From Chlamydia pecorum E58 (GTDB lineage Bacteria; Chlamydiota; Chlamydiia; Chlamydiales; Chlamydiaceae), in the NCBI RefSeq assembly GCF_000204135.1, contig NC_015408.1, forward strand, positions 62,001-126,000: a stretch of 64,000 nt of DNA, read 5' to 3'. Below, in pieces: positions 47,740 to 56,794 of the stretch. Numbering within the stretch: position 1 is the first letter of the stretch; every line of letters starts with the position of its first letter. A program made the position numbers and the translations under genes. The notes below the pieces were generated by a model, which saw only the letters and a program-made list of their open reading frames with translations, did no database searches and had not been told where the DNA came from.

Positions 47740-49931
47740 GTTCCAACATTAATAAAGTTCTTGATTATGGCATCCCTTCGCACCTTGAACATGTTACCGA
47801 AGGAACTGGTGTAACTGTTTCTTTGCGTGGGGTAAAAAAGATCGGAATTGTCCATCATGTCAAAACCACTACATGCTGTAAACGCATCCTTCCTATTCTA
47901 GGAGTTATTAATTCAGAAATAAAGCTCTCAAAGGATCTTCTAGAGCTGTTATTTTGGATGAACCAATACTACTTCTCCCCTTTAGGAAAAACCTTGCGTT
48001 TATTTCTCCCCCCAATTGCTTCTACAATCGTCCAACCTAAGCAGCACTACCGCGTAGTTTTAAAAAAAAGTAAAGCCAAAATACGAGAACTCCTACAGCA
48101 ACTTCAGAAGAACCATCAAGCTCAAGCTGCTGTCCTTAAAGTGTTGTTAAATAGTTCTTCTCCTCCAGGGCTATCTTCCCTTATGGAACAAGCAAAAGTT
48201 TCCCAGTCTCCTATAAATTCTTTGAGGAAACAGGGTGTCTTGGAAATTGTCAATGCTTCTACACTCACTATTCAGGAAAAAGATCTGTTCTTTTTCCCTC
48301 CTGAGCCCAAACCTCTTCATCCGGAGCAACAGGACGCCCTTTCTAAAATTACCTCTTCTATAAAAACTTCGCGGTTTTGCACGCATTTGCTCTATGGCAT
48401 TACAGGAAGTGGAAAGACAGAGGTTTATATCCGAGCAATTCGTGAAGCTCGTGCTTTAGGGAAAAGTGCTATCCTTTTAGTCCCAGAAATTTCCCTCACT
48501 ATACAGACAGAAACCCTATTCAAGGCCCTTTTCCATCAAGAAGTTGGCATTCTTCATCATAAACTTAGCGATAGTGACAAAAACAAAGTATGGAGAGAAG
48601 CTGCTGAGGGCTCCATTCACATCATTATCGGACCACGATCTGCATTGTTCTGTCCTATAAAAAATCTTGGGCTCATCATTGTAGATGAAGAGCATGACCC
48701 AGCCTATAAACAAAATGAAAGTTCCCCCTGCTACCATGCTCGAGATGTGGCTGTGATGCGAGGGAAGCTCTGCAATGCTACTGTGGTTCTCGGCAGTGCC
48801 ACGCCAAGTTTAGAAAGTTATACAAACGCACTTTCTGGGAAGTATACTCTCTCAATACTATCTTCAAAAGCTGCAGCAGCGCATCCTGCCAAAATCTCTC
48901 TAATAGACATGAACTTGGAGAAAGAAAAAACCAAAAGTTTGTTTTCTCAAGCAGCGTTACAAAAAATTGATCACCGCTTAGCCCTAGGAGAGCAAACTCT
49001 TATCTTTTTCAATCGTCGAGGTTACCATACCAACGTCTCCTGCGTCTCGTGTAAGCACACGTTAAAATGCACACATTGTGACATGATCCTTACCTTTCAT
49101 AAGTATGCTAACGTTCTTCTATGTCATCTTTGCAATTCTTCCCCTAAGAGCCCACCCCACTCCTGCCCTAAGTGCAAGGGAGTTATGACTTTACAATATC
49201 GCGGTTCGGGAACAGAAAAAATTGAGAGAGTCCTATACCAATTCTTCCCGCAGATTCGCACAATACGCATAGATTCAGATACGACAAAGTTTAAGGGAAG
49301 TCATGAAACCCTCCTGAAACAATTTGCAACAGGGAAAGCTGACGTCCTTATTGGGACACAAATGATCGCTAAAGGTATGCACTTTCCCTCTGTAACTCTT
49401 GCAATTGTCTTAAACGGAGACTCAGGCCTATACATCCCCGATTTCCGAGCTTCAGAACAAGTATTTCAACTCATCACACAGGTTGCAGGGAGATCCGGAC
49501 GCAGCTATCTCCCCGGGGAGATCCTTATTCAAACCTTCCTCCCAGATAACGCTACAATCCGCTGCGCTATGAACCAGGATTTCCCCTCTTTTTACCAGCA
49601 GGAACTTCCCGGAAGAAAGGTATGCAATTATCCTCCTTTCATTCGGCTTATCCGCTGTATTTTTATGGGGAACTGCCCACAGCTTACCTGGCAAGAGACA
49701 AAACGGGTACATGTTCTTCTAGAAGAAAGACTTCAAGATATTGCTCATCTTATGCAAATCTCTCCTTGTGGGCACTTTAAAATCAAAGACACCTTCCGCT
49801 ACCAATTTCTCATTAAAAGCACGCACGTTCTTCCCGTAAATAAAAAGCTTCAGGAAGCGTTAATTTTAGCTAAGCTCTCCCCAAAAGTGAAGTTCATGAT
49901 TGACGTGGATCCCACAACAACGTTTTTCTAA
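47688..49931 (+). CDS. priA: Primosomal protein N' (replication restart helicase)
   Basis: Restarts stalled replication forks. The 747-aa protein has an N-terminal DNA-binding domain (RLYAEVIVSSNINKVLDYGI), a superfamily 2 helicase core with Walker A LYGITGSGKTEVYIRAI (near residue 245), DEEHDPAYKQ (near 333) and GSATPSLES. Paired zinc-binding cysteines follow in CVSCKHTLKCTHCDM and LCHLCNSSP/CPKCKG (about 450-500). DVLIGTQMIAKGMHFPSVTL (near 550) and QVAGRSGR complete the helicase motifs. The start at 47688 is inside the preceding gene. It overlaps the bioF-like gene by 66 nt at the 3' end. Confidence 0.96.
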   Translation: MGYTEPATFRLYAEVIVSSNINKVLDYGIPSHLEHVTEGTGVTVSLRGVKKIGIVHHVKTTTCCKRILPILGVINSEIKLSKDLLELLFWMNQYYFSPLGKTLRLFLPPIASTIVQPKQHYRVVLKKSKAKIRELLQQLQKNHQAQAAVLKVLLNSSSPPGLSSLMEQAKVSQSPINSLRKQGVLEIVNASTLTIQEKDLFFFPPEPKPLHPEQQDALSKITSSIKTSRFCTHLLYGITGSGKTEVYIRAIREARALGKSAILLVPEISLTIQTETLFKALFHQEVGILHHKLSDSDKNKVWREAAEGSIHIIIGPRSALFCPIKNLGLIIVDEEHDPAYKQNESSPCYHARDVAVMRGKLCNATVVLGSATPSLESYTNALSGKYTLSILSSKAAAAHPAKISLIDMNLEKEKTKSLFSQAALQKIDHRLALGEQTLIFFNRRGYHTNVSCVSCKHTLKCTHCDMILTFHKYANVLLCHLCNSSPKSPPHSCPKCKGVMTLQYRGSGTEKIERVLYQFFPQIRTIRIDSDTTKFKGSHETLLKQFATGKADVLIGTQMIAKGMHFPSVTLAIVLNGDSGLYIPDFRASEQVFQLITQVAGRSGRSYLPGEILIQTFLPDNATIRCAMNQDFPSFYQQELPGRKVCNYPPFIRLIRCIFMGNCPQLTWQETKRVHVLLEERLQDIAHLMQISPCGHFKIKDTFRYQFLIKSTHVLPVNKKLQEALILAKLSPKVKFMIDVDPTTTFF

Positions 49932-50972
49932 ATAGGGCTCTAGGGCATCTATAAGAGCATCTACCTCTTCAATAGAATTATATGCATGCAGGTTCACACG
50001 TATGAAAGGCTCCGTACCCATAAACGACACTACTCCTACATGAATGTCTTGCTCCTGCAGTGCAGCCACCATAGAATCAAATACAGATGTCTCTACATAT
50101 ATAGGCTGCACACAACCCATAGTATGATCAGGATAGCGCTGGAAAAAATGCTGCTGCACAATACCCAACTGCTGCCGAGCAACATCTCCTAAGGGAGAGA
50201 GAAAGTCGTAAGCAACATCTATTGCAACTAAAACACTAGGTGCTAATCCTGTAGAGTACCTTAACGGAGGAGAGTTGTGTAGAAGATCTTCTTTTACCTC
50301 TGTAGAGGTAAGTATCGCCGCTCCCATTCCTCCTAAAGCTTTTCCGAAGGTCACTAACGATGCATAGATATTCTCATATCCCAAATCATAGCATAACCCC
50401 CGGCCCCCTTTCCCGAAGATCCCTATGGCATGTGCTTCATCAACAACTAGCCGCGCATTATACTTCTCTACAAGGGGGAGAATCTCTTTAAGGGGAGCGA
50501 GAGTTCCGGTAAAAGAATATACGGAACAAACAAAAACAAAAATTCTCCCAGAAGTACAATTACGATAATGCCTTAAAAGAGTTTCCAAGTGGTTCACATC
50601 ATTATGACGGAAGGCTTGGCAAGTCCCCTTTGCTGCGCATAGACTATACTTTACAGACATATGGACATACTCGTCCCAGAGGAGCACATCGTGATCTGAG
50701 GCCACATGATAACACAGCCCAAGATTCGCCATGTACCCACTATGCACTACAAACGCATCTTGAACTCCGTGATATGCTGCTATCTTCTCTTCTAATCTCT
50801 GCATTATAGAAGAGGTTCCTACCATAAGCCGAGATCCTCCAGCTCCTAACCATTCCTGTTGAGATTGGCTAGACATTTCGTGATAACGACGATAGACCTC
50901 TTGGCTTAGCCTAGAAGAACGTGCAAAACCTAAAAAATCATTAGAGATAAAATCTATACCTTTTACGACCAA
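49866..50972 (-). CDS. bioF: BioF-like alpha-oxoamine synthase (PLP-dependent)
   Basis: A 368-aa fold-type I PLP enzyme of the 8-amino-7-oxononanoate synthase/2-amino-3-ketobutyrate CoA ligase group. FISNDFLGFARSS opens it, GAGGSRLMVGTS near residue 43 binds substrate, VVDEAHAIGIFGKGGRG near 174 holds the cofactor Asp and His, and SLVTFGKALGGMGA near 209 has the PLP lysine. The start is TTG (50972) with AAGGA 5 nt upstream. It lies 50 nt after the acyl-ACP synthetase gene and in the same direction, with no other biotin genes nearby. It is commonly annotated bioF, but a lipid-linked condensation is equally possible. It overlaps priA by 66 nt. Confidence 0.8.
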   Translation of the reverse strand: MVVKGIDFISNDFLGFARSSRLSQEVYRRYHEMSSQSQQEWLGAGGSRLMVGTSSIMQRLEEKIAAYHGVQDAFVVHSGYMANLGLCYHVASDHDVLLWDEYVHMSVKYSLCAAKGTCQAFRHNDVNHLETLLRHYRNCTSGRIFVFVCSVYSFTGTLAPLKEILPLVEKYNARLVVDEAHAIGIFGKGGRGLCYDLGYENIYASLVTFGKALGGMGAAILTSTEVKEDLLHNSPPLRYSTGLAPSVLVAIDVAYDFLSPLGDVARQQLGIVQQHFFQRYPDHTMGCVQPIYVETSVFDSMVAALQEQDIHVGVVSFMGTEPFIRVNLHAYNSIEEVDALIDALEPYLEKRCCGIHVNHELHFWGELS

Positions 50973-51022
50973 AGTGTTCCTTCTAAACTTCTTATGAGGA
51001 TTGCTTTAAAACCTAAATAAAA

Positions 51023-52654
51023 TTACCCAAATAATGAGATTGCTAGAGCATGTAAAGACGCGTAATCTGGTTTACCCACACCAAGCAAGGGAATCTTTTC
51101 AACTTGATGTACGTAAGAAATCTTTACTATGTTACTTGTTTCTGCGTTTTTTAACACATCATTAACTTCATGCAGAGTCGTAGGAAATGTTGTAAACAGA
51201 CAAAGCTTGACCTTATCTTCAGGGACTTCACAAACTGCCAAGGTAATTTGCTCTTGCATGAGTGCTCCAGGCAAACTTTCACGCAAAATACACTCCAAAG
51301 CTTCCAAACTCACCATTTCCCCGCCAATCTTAACAAACCGGCTTAATCTCCCCAAAAGAAATAAATCTCCTGAAGCCCCTATATAACCAATATCCCCAGT
51401 CAAATACCAATATTCCCCTCCAAGAAGAATAAAGCCTTGATGGGGATCTCCCTGCAAATATCCTGAAAAGACCGAAGATCCTCGCACAGCAACCATCCCA
51501 GACTCTCCTGAAGAAACTGGCACGTGGGTTTCCTTAGAGATAATCAAAATATCCATGCCCTCTATCTGTTTCCCCACACATGCCTGTACCTTAGGACTTG
51601 TTTCTGTAGTAATCGTAATGACTGGAGAACATTCTGTCGCCCCATAGCCCTGATGCAAGGTTATATGGGGATGTTGCAGTTGTGTTTCCACTCGAAGGCT
51701 ATCTTTCAATGTATCTCCACCCAAGACAACCAGGCGCAAAGAACTTAAGGAAGTTTCTTGTTTTTTTGCTGTTTTCAAAATGTAGTCAAAAAATATTGGC
51801 GTGGAGCCCATCAACGTTACCCCCATAGAATCTATCAACTCTACAGATTTTTTTGGATTTAAGGGGTTCGAAGCAAATACAATGGGGAGGCCTATAAGCA
51901 AGGGGAAGAGACTACAGGAGTTAAATCCATAGGCATGGAAAGGAGGCAAGAAAGACATCATGACATCTTTCTCATTAGGGTTGAAAAACTTCAAACAAGC
52001 TTTTTGGTTTTCTATCAAGTTCTCATGAGAAAGAGGGACTCCCTTAGGAAACTGCTCTGTCCCTGAGGTAAACAAAATCACTGCAATATCGTGTTTTCTC
52101 ATCCCCTTAACGCCAAATACCCACATTAATCTTGCCGGGGAAAGCTTAGTATACATCTTGATCCGGATCTTCTCCCACCAAGAGATTTTTTTTCTCATCT
52201 CCTCAATATACACAAGATCAAAGGGATAATCCAAAATCCCATGGGTTTGGTTTAAGTGCTCCATTAACCGTACAGAGGTAAGCACCCTTTGCACATTCGT
52301 GATCTCTGCACAAATACGAATCTCTCTTAACCCCTGACTCCAATTAATCATCACAGGAGTTTTCCCTGATAAAAGCACAGCGAAATATGCAATGTATGCT
52401 CCTATAGATGAGGGCATCATAATCCCCACACACTGCTCAGGATATTGGGAAATTTTGATCGCAAGAGCAATAACAGCTTGATGCATTTCCGTATAAGACA
52501 GTGCCCCAAGGAACTCATCAAAACATGCCGTATGTGTAGTTAACTGAGCACATAGCGTTAGGAAAACCTCCAAGACAGAATCTCCTGGACGCAACCACAA
52601 ATCACGATTTCTGTTTTGTGTATTCCATCGTTCTTGCATACCCGTGATTCTCAT
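51023..52654 (-). CDS. aas: Acyl-ACP synthetase (AMP-forming), Aas type
   Basis: Activates free fatty acids as acyl-AMP and loads ACP; in C. trachomatis the orthologue (AasC) lets the bacteria use host fatty acids. The 543 aa form one adenylate-forming domain only; the acyltransferase half of E. coli Aas is encoded separately by the next gene upstream. VILFTSGTEQFPKGVPLSH (near residue 190) is the AMP-binding motif, GYGATECSPV near 330, and WYLTGDIGYIGASGDLFLLG near 415. The start is 1 nt past the plsC stop, so translation is coupled. The order plsC-aas-bioF-like suggests one lipid operon. Confidence 0.9.
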   Translation of the reverse strand: MRITGMQERWNTQNRNRDLWLRPGDSVLEVFLTLCAQLTTHTACFDEFLGALSYTEMHQAVIALAIKISQYPEQCVGIMMPSSIGAYIAYFAVLLSGKTPVMINWSQGLREIRICAEITNVQRVLTSVRLMEHLNQTHGILDYPFDLVYIEEMRKKISWWEKIRIKMYTKLSPARLMWVFGVKGMRKHDIAVILFTSGTEQFPKGVPLSHENLIENQKACLKFFNPNEKDVMMSFLPPFHAYGFNSCSLFPLLIGLPIVFASNPLNPKKSVELIDSMGVTLMGSTPIFFDYILKTAKKQETSLSSLRLVVLGGDTLKDSLRVETQLQHPHITLHQGYGATECSPVITITTETSPKVQACVGKQIEGMDILIISKETHVPVSSGESGMVAVRGSSVFSGYLQGDPHQGFILLGGEYWYLTGDIGYIGASGDLFLLGRLSRFVKIGGEMVSLEALECILRESLPGALMQEQITLAVCEVPEDKVKLCLFTTFPTTLHEVNDVLKNAETSNIVKISYVHQVEKIPLLGVGKPDYASLHALAISLFG

Positions 52655-52655
52655 A

Positions 52656-53417
52656 TTATGTATAGGGCACTTCTACTGGGAGAATCTCGTCCTCCTGGTT
52701 AAACCAAGAAGCAAGAAATGCATTGAGATCTCGCCTATCTGTGAAGCTCTGAAGCATCTGGGTATCAAATTGTTGCACAGTAATTTTAACCAAACGCTTG
52801 GGCATAAAAAAGAACGCTCGACGTAGTAAGAAGAAAAAGGCCTTTTTACATGCATGCCCCAACTGTGGAGTTGAATTTCGCTTGTAACGAGAAAATACAC
52901 TCCCCCACAAACCAGAGATCCTCACTAAAAATACATTGCAACTCTTGACTCTTTGCAATAACACATGGGCAGAATACTGATTACCGATTTCTTCTTGACC
53001 ATTTCTTGACAGTCTCCCTGAGGGGTAAAGTAGAAAACTCTCTCCATGATCAATACAGGCTGTAACGTAATCATACAATTCGTTTAACTGTTTGACAGTT
53101 TCCTTACTAGATTTTCCAGGGACAACTTGAGGTATGGGCACCGCTCGCACAGATTTGAGTAACCACCGCACCATAGGGCTACAGAATAAATATTCTACAG
53201 CGATGGGCCGAAGGTGGCATTTGGGCCAAAGAAAGTACTCCAAAATTACAGGATCAATCTCTGCAACATGGTTTGCTAAAAATAAATTCCCCTTTTTGGG
53301 ATCTAACTGCAGTGAGGTTAAACCTTGGACTTTAAACTTATAGCGTAATTTTAAAGCCACACCAATAAGGGTTTTGTACAGGTGATCGCAAATAGCCCGA
53401 AAAATATTTCGCTTCAT
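52656..53417 (-). CDS. plsC: 1-acyl-sn-glycerol-3-phosphate acyltransferase
   Basis: Makes phosphatidic acid from lysophosphatidic acid at the inner membrane. The 253-aa protein has the HX4D motif in LANHVAEIDPVILEY (near residue 50), VRWLLKSVRAVPIP, and the substrate-binding block LLYPSGRLSRNGQEEIG near residue 133. A short hydrophobic region after the motif suits membrane association. It is the first gene of the plsC-aas-bioF-like cluster on this strand and divergent from cysQ over 94 bp. The similarity to the acyltransferase half of E. coli Aas means it could also re-acylate lysophospholipids. Confidence 0.9.
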   Translation of the reverse strand: MKRNIFRAICDHLYKTLIGVALKLRYKFKVQGLTSLQLDPKKGNLFLANHVAEIDPVILEYFLWPKCHLRPIAVEYLFCSPMVRWLLKSVRAVPIPQVVPGKSSKETVKQLNELYDYVTACIDHGESFLLYPSGRLSRNGQEEIGNQYSAHVLLQRVKSCNVFLVRISGLWGSVFSRYKRNSTPQLGHACKKAFFFLLRRAFFFMPKRLVKITVQQFDTQMLQSFTDRRDLNAFLASWFNQEDEILPVEVPYT

Positions 53418-53511
53418 AAAGTTAAGATTTCCTGCGATGGATACCTAGTACAAGTTTAACATAATCCCAACATTTGATAGCATCCTTATTCTGTTACTTA
53501 GGGAATACGCC

Positions 53512-54483
53512 ATGTGGTCTCATTTACCTGACTACCAGTCTCTCGCAGAAAATGTGGTCACAGAAATTGCTATCCATCTCGTTCATTATCAACAAAGACA
53601 CTCCCTAATGACGGTGTGGGAAAAGCCCGACAACTCGTTTGTTACTCCAGCAGATTATGGCGTACAATATTTCCTGAAAAAACAGCTAAGACAAGCTTTC
53701 CCCGACATTCCTTTTATTGGGGAGGAGGTCCTTACCCTTAAAGAAGACGCTAAAAAACTCCCTGAAATTCTAGCTTTCCTACGCAACTTTGATCCTCAAG
53801 TCACAGAAGCTGATCTACTTAACACCCTAACCCCTCAGCAACTTCCCTCATCCTTGTTCTGGCTCGCAGACCCAATTGATGGGACTTCAGGATTTATCCG
53901 AAAACGTTCTTTTGCTATAGCCCTCACCTTAATTCATGAAGGCTCCCCTATTTTGGCAGTAATGGCCTGTCCCTCCTATGCACGCAACGTAACTATCTAT
54001 TCTGCAGCAAAAGGTCTTGGGCTAACTATTTATCGCCCTGGAAGCACAGAAAAGCTCCCCCTTAACAATAAAAAACCCCGAGCTTATCGTTACTGCGAAG
54101 CCTCCCTTGCTGCTAGCAACCAACAACACTACACAACCCGGTTGTTAGGGCTAAGTCTCCCAGGAACTCCTCAGGCCTTCCGAACAGAAAGCCAATACAA
54201 ATATGCTTTAGTTGCGGAAGGGTTCGCAGACTTTTTTATCCGCTATCCCTTTGTCCCTACGCAAGCGCGCACTTGGGATCATGCTCCGGGGGCATTCCTT
54301 GTAGAAGAAGCCGGCGGCATAGTTACAGATGTCTTCGGCGAACCTTTAGATTATGGGAGAAAAGACTTTGTGTTAGACAACCATCCAATTATCCTAGCCT
54401 CTGGAAGTCTAGAAATTCATGAAACGATATTACAGGTGCTACAGCGCGACTTGCATATCCTCCCTACGCTCTCCTCTTTATGA
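53512..54483 (+). CDS. cysQ: 3'(2'),5'-bisphosphate nucleotidase, CysQ/IMPase family
   Basis: A Mg-dependent phosphatase of 323 aa. The metal-binding signature is complete: IGEEV (near residue 70), LADPIDGTSGFIRKRSFAIA (near 122) and WDHAPGAFLVEEAGGIVTD (near 262). CysQ hydrolyses 3'-phosphoadenosine 5'-phosphate (PAP). Chlamydiae do not assimilate sulfate, so here the substrate is more likely PAP released when holo-ACP is made; this is inference. An inositol monophosphatase or other sugar phosphatase cannot be excluded. It overlaps the convergent dehydrogenase gene by 6 nt. Confidence 0.85.
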   Translation: MWSHLPDYQSLAENVVTEIAIHLVHYQQRHSLMTVWEKPDNSFVTPADYGVQYFLKKQLRQAFPDIPFIGEEVLTLKEDAKKLPEILAFLRNFDPQVTEADLLNTLTPQQLPSSLFWLADPIDGTSGFIRKRSFAIALTLIHEGSPILAVMACPSYARNVTIYSAAKGLGLTIYRPGSTEKLPLNNKKPRAYRYCEASLAASNQQHYTTRLLGLSLPGTPQAFRTESQYKYALVAEGFADFFIRYPFVPTQARTWDHAPGAFLVEEAGGIVTDVFGEPLDYGRKDFVLDNHPIILASGSLEIHETILQVLQRDLHILPTLSSL

Positions 54484-55530
54484 AAGATGCGCAGCGAGTC
54501 TCTCTTCTACTAAAAGATCTGCAAGCTCTGCAGTGTCCTTATTTAAGGTTTCACATCGGGAATACAACTCTCTAAGGGTTTTAGGAAGCTGTTCTACTCG
54601 AGATAGTACTGCTTTCGGATCATAATCACTGCCTACAGCAGACACCACATTAATTAATCCCCCGGCGTTAGCCAAATAATCAGGAGCATATACGATGCCT
54701 CTCTCATGCAGTACTGCACCTATAGATGCATCTTCTAAAATATTATTTGCTGCTCCAACAATAGCCTTACAATGCAAGCTGCCTACGTTATCTCTACGGA
54801 TCACATTCCCTCGAGCGCAAGGGGAGAGAATATCACAATCTAAAGCAAAGAGCTCTTCTCCAGAAAGAGGTGTCGCTCCATAGAGTTTTACGGCAAAATC
54901 TACAGAAGCCTCGACAATATCTGAAACGTACAACTCAGCTCCTGCAAAAAACAGAGAGTGCAACAACAGTCTCCCTACAGAACCCACGCCTTGAATGGCA
55001 ATTTTCTTCTGTCTTAAAGATGAAGAGCCCCAAAGTTTCCTTGCTGTTTCTTGCATACATAAAAACACCCCATGAGCCGTATAGATCGAAGGATTCCCGC
55101 TAATAGAATCGACCCCACAAACATAGGAAGTTTCTTCTGCGATAATAGCAATCTCTCGCACAGAAACGCCAAGGTCCTCAGCACAAATATACTTCCCCTT
55201 TAAAGATTCCACTGCCTGACCAAAAGCTCTCAGCATATCATCTGTCAATACAGGAGCACTAGCAGGAAGAATAATCACACTTTTCCCTCCTCCCGTTCCT
55301 GCGCCACAGATGATGCTCTTATATGTCATGCCTCGAGATAAACGTAATGCATCTGTCAATGCGTCATCAAAAGAATTGTATACAGAAGCTCGTGTTCCCC
55401 CTAAAGCTGGGCCTACCACCGTTTGATGAAGCGCAATAATCGCATGAAGCCCCACTTCTTCACAGGTGACCTCAAGAACACGCTCATAATCAGCAACTTC
55501 TAAGTCTTTAAAAACTAGAGAGTATTTCAT
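54478..55530 (-). CDS. ldh: Leucine (Glu/Leu/Phe/Val) dehydrogenase
   Basis: NAD-dependent oxidative deamination of branched-chain amino acids. The 350 aa fit leucine dehydrogenase. GPALGGTRASVYNSF near residue 43 and the catalytic-lysine glycine-rich region MTYKSIICGAGTGGGKSVII near residue 67 are diagnostic. The NAD-binding Rossmann fold has IAIQGVGSVGRLLLHSLF near residue 170, and the C-terminal YAPDYLANAGGLINV near 276. It matches CT773. It is divergent from ppa over 139 bp and overlaps cysQ tail to tail by 6 nt. Which amino acid is the true substrate is not determined by sequence. Confidence 0.92.
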   Translation of the reverse strand: MKYSLVFKDLEVADYERVLEVTCEEVGLHAIIALHQTVVGPALGGTRASVYNSFDDALTDALRLSRGMTYKSIICGAGTGGGKSVIILPASAPVLTDDMLRAFGQAVESLKGKYICAEDLGVSVREIAIIAEETSYVCGVDSISGNPSIYTAHGVFLCMQETARKLWGSSSLRQKKIAIQGVGSVGRLLLHSLFFAGAELYVSDIVEASVDFAVKLYGATPLSGEELFALDCDILSPCARGNVIRRDNVGSLHCKAIVGAANNILEDASIGAVLHERGIVYAPDYLANAGGLINVVSAVGSDYDPKAVLSRVEQLPKTLRELYSRCETLNKDTAELADLLVEERLAAHLS

Positions 55531-55669
55531 AAAATCTACAAAATTAAAAAGTAAGTATTCTATAAAATTAATTAAAAGTCAATTCAAGCAAGGCGTGATC
55601 TTTTCTTAAAAACTCTTACATGATAGCCTGATGACACTAGTCTAATAAATTCAGCAAAGAGAGCTGCTT

Positions 55670-56323
55670 ATGTGTAAACCTCCTCTAAATATTGTCCATC
55701 CTTGGCACGGCCCTACACTAACTCAAGACAACTATGAAACTCTGTGTTGCTACATAGAAATTACCCCCGAAGACTCTGTAAAATTTGAATTAGATAAAGC
55801 TACAGGCCTCTTAAAAGTAGATCGTCCTCAAAAGTTTTCTAATCTCTGTCCGTGTCTTTATGGTTTATTACCTCAAACCTATTGTGGAGAAGCCTCTGGG
55901 AAATACAGCGGAGAGCAAATCCGCAGGGACAATATCCAAGGAGATAAAGATCCTTTGGATGTTTGTGTTCTTACGGAAAAAAAGATAAATCAAGGAAATA
56001 TTTTACTTCAAGCTCGTCCAATTGGAGGCCTTCGTATTATTGACTCAGGAGAAGCTGATGATAAAATCATTGCGGTATTAGAGGATGATCTTGTCTTTTC
56101 TGAGGTTAATGATGTTTCGGATTGTCCAGGGACAGTTTTAGACATGATCCAGCACTACTTTTTAACCTATAAAGCAACTCCAGAAAGCCTTATCCGAGGA
56201 GAAGCTGCAAAAATAGAAATCATCGGGATTTACGGTAAAAAAGAAGCTCAAAGAGTTATTGAGCTAGCGCACGAAGATTACCTCGCCTACATCGGCAAAG
56301 AATATTCTGTAACCACCTCATAA
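55670..56323 (+). CDS. ppa: Inorganic pyrophosphatase, family I
   Basis: Hydrolyses pyrophosphate made by biosynthesis. The 217-aa protein is slightly longer than the 175-aa E. coli enzyme. The metal-binding signature [10 protein letters not shown] lies near residue 100, with [10 protein letters not shown] earlier and [20 protein letters not shown] (near 120) after it. The stop codon at 56321 begins the left arm of a symmetric hairpin shared with the convergent nudix gene. A GAG-rich stretch lies a few nt before the ATG. Confidence 0.95.
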   Translation: MCKPPLNIVHPWHGPTLTQDNYETLCCYIEITPEDSVKFELDKATGLLKVDRPQKFSNLCPCLYGLLPQTYCGEASGKYSGEQIRRDNIQGDKDPLDVCVLTEKKINQGNILLQARPIGGLRIIDSGEADDKIIAVLEDDLVFSEVNDVSDCPGTVLDMIQHYFLTYKATPESLIRGEAAKIEIIGIYGKKEAQRVIELAHEDYLAYIGKEYSVTTS

Positions 56324-56344
56324 AGGAGAGTATTCTCCTTTATG
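56319..56344. terminator. Symmetric hairpin containing both stop codons of ppa and the nudix gene
   Basis: CATAAAGGAGA (56319-56329) and TCTCCTTTATG (56334-56344) form an 11-bp perfect stem with a 4-nt loop (GTAT). The ppa TAA (56321-56323) is in one arm and the nudix stop (56340-56342) in the other. It probably ends both transcripts, but neither side has a U-tract. Confidence 0.6.
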
Positions 56345-56792
56345 AAGAAAAAAGATAGTTATTGATAAATTTATCGGCATCTATAGAAATCTCTTGCAAC
56401 TCAGGGAAAGCGATTAAACGAGCTCCTTCCTGGAAAGATAGCCAACGAAGATCACAGATTTCCACTGGATCAACATGTGCTTCGCCCTGGACTTCAGCTA
56501 AGAAATATACAACTTCCTTCCGCACAAACTCTTGGTTATCATTAGTAAAAGAATAAGAATTTACGAAAACCTTTGGGAAAAATTTTACAATACCCAAGCC
56601 CGTTTCTTCTATGAATTCCCTTTCTGCAGCCTCTTGAGGCCCCTCTTCGTCTTCAGGATGCCCTTTAGGAAACCCCCAATGTCTCCCTTTCGTGTGACAA
56701 ATAAAACAAGCTTTTAATGTATCTTTATCCGGAGTTCCAAAAAATTTTATTGGAATAATACCAAACGAATACTCATAGTGTGCCTTCATCAT
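56340..56792 (-). CDS. Nudix hydrolase (Ap4A/bis-nucleosyl tetraphosphatase-like)
   Basis: A 150-aa Nudix protein. The box [23 protein letters not shown] (given in parts: [21 protein letters not shown]) at about residues 43-65 has the REXXEE core. The protein starts [15 protein letters not shown], like bacterial diadenosine tetraphosphatases, and is usually annotated mutT in chlamydiae. Two ATGs open the frame (MMKAHY). It starts 2 nt after fabF, so rsfS-fabF-nudix could form one transcript. It ends at the hairpin shared with ppa. Confidence 0.85.
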   Translation of the reverse strand: MMKAHYEYSFGIIPIKFFGTPDKDTLKACFICHTKGRHWGFPKGHPEDEEGPQEAAEREFIEETGLGIVKFFPKVFVNSYSFTNDNQEFVRKEVVYFLAEVQGEAHVDPVEICDLRWLSFQEGARLIAFPELQEISIDADKFINNYLFSS

Positions 56793-56794
56793 AA

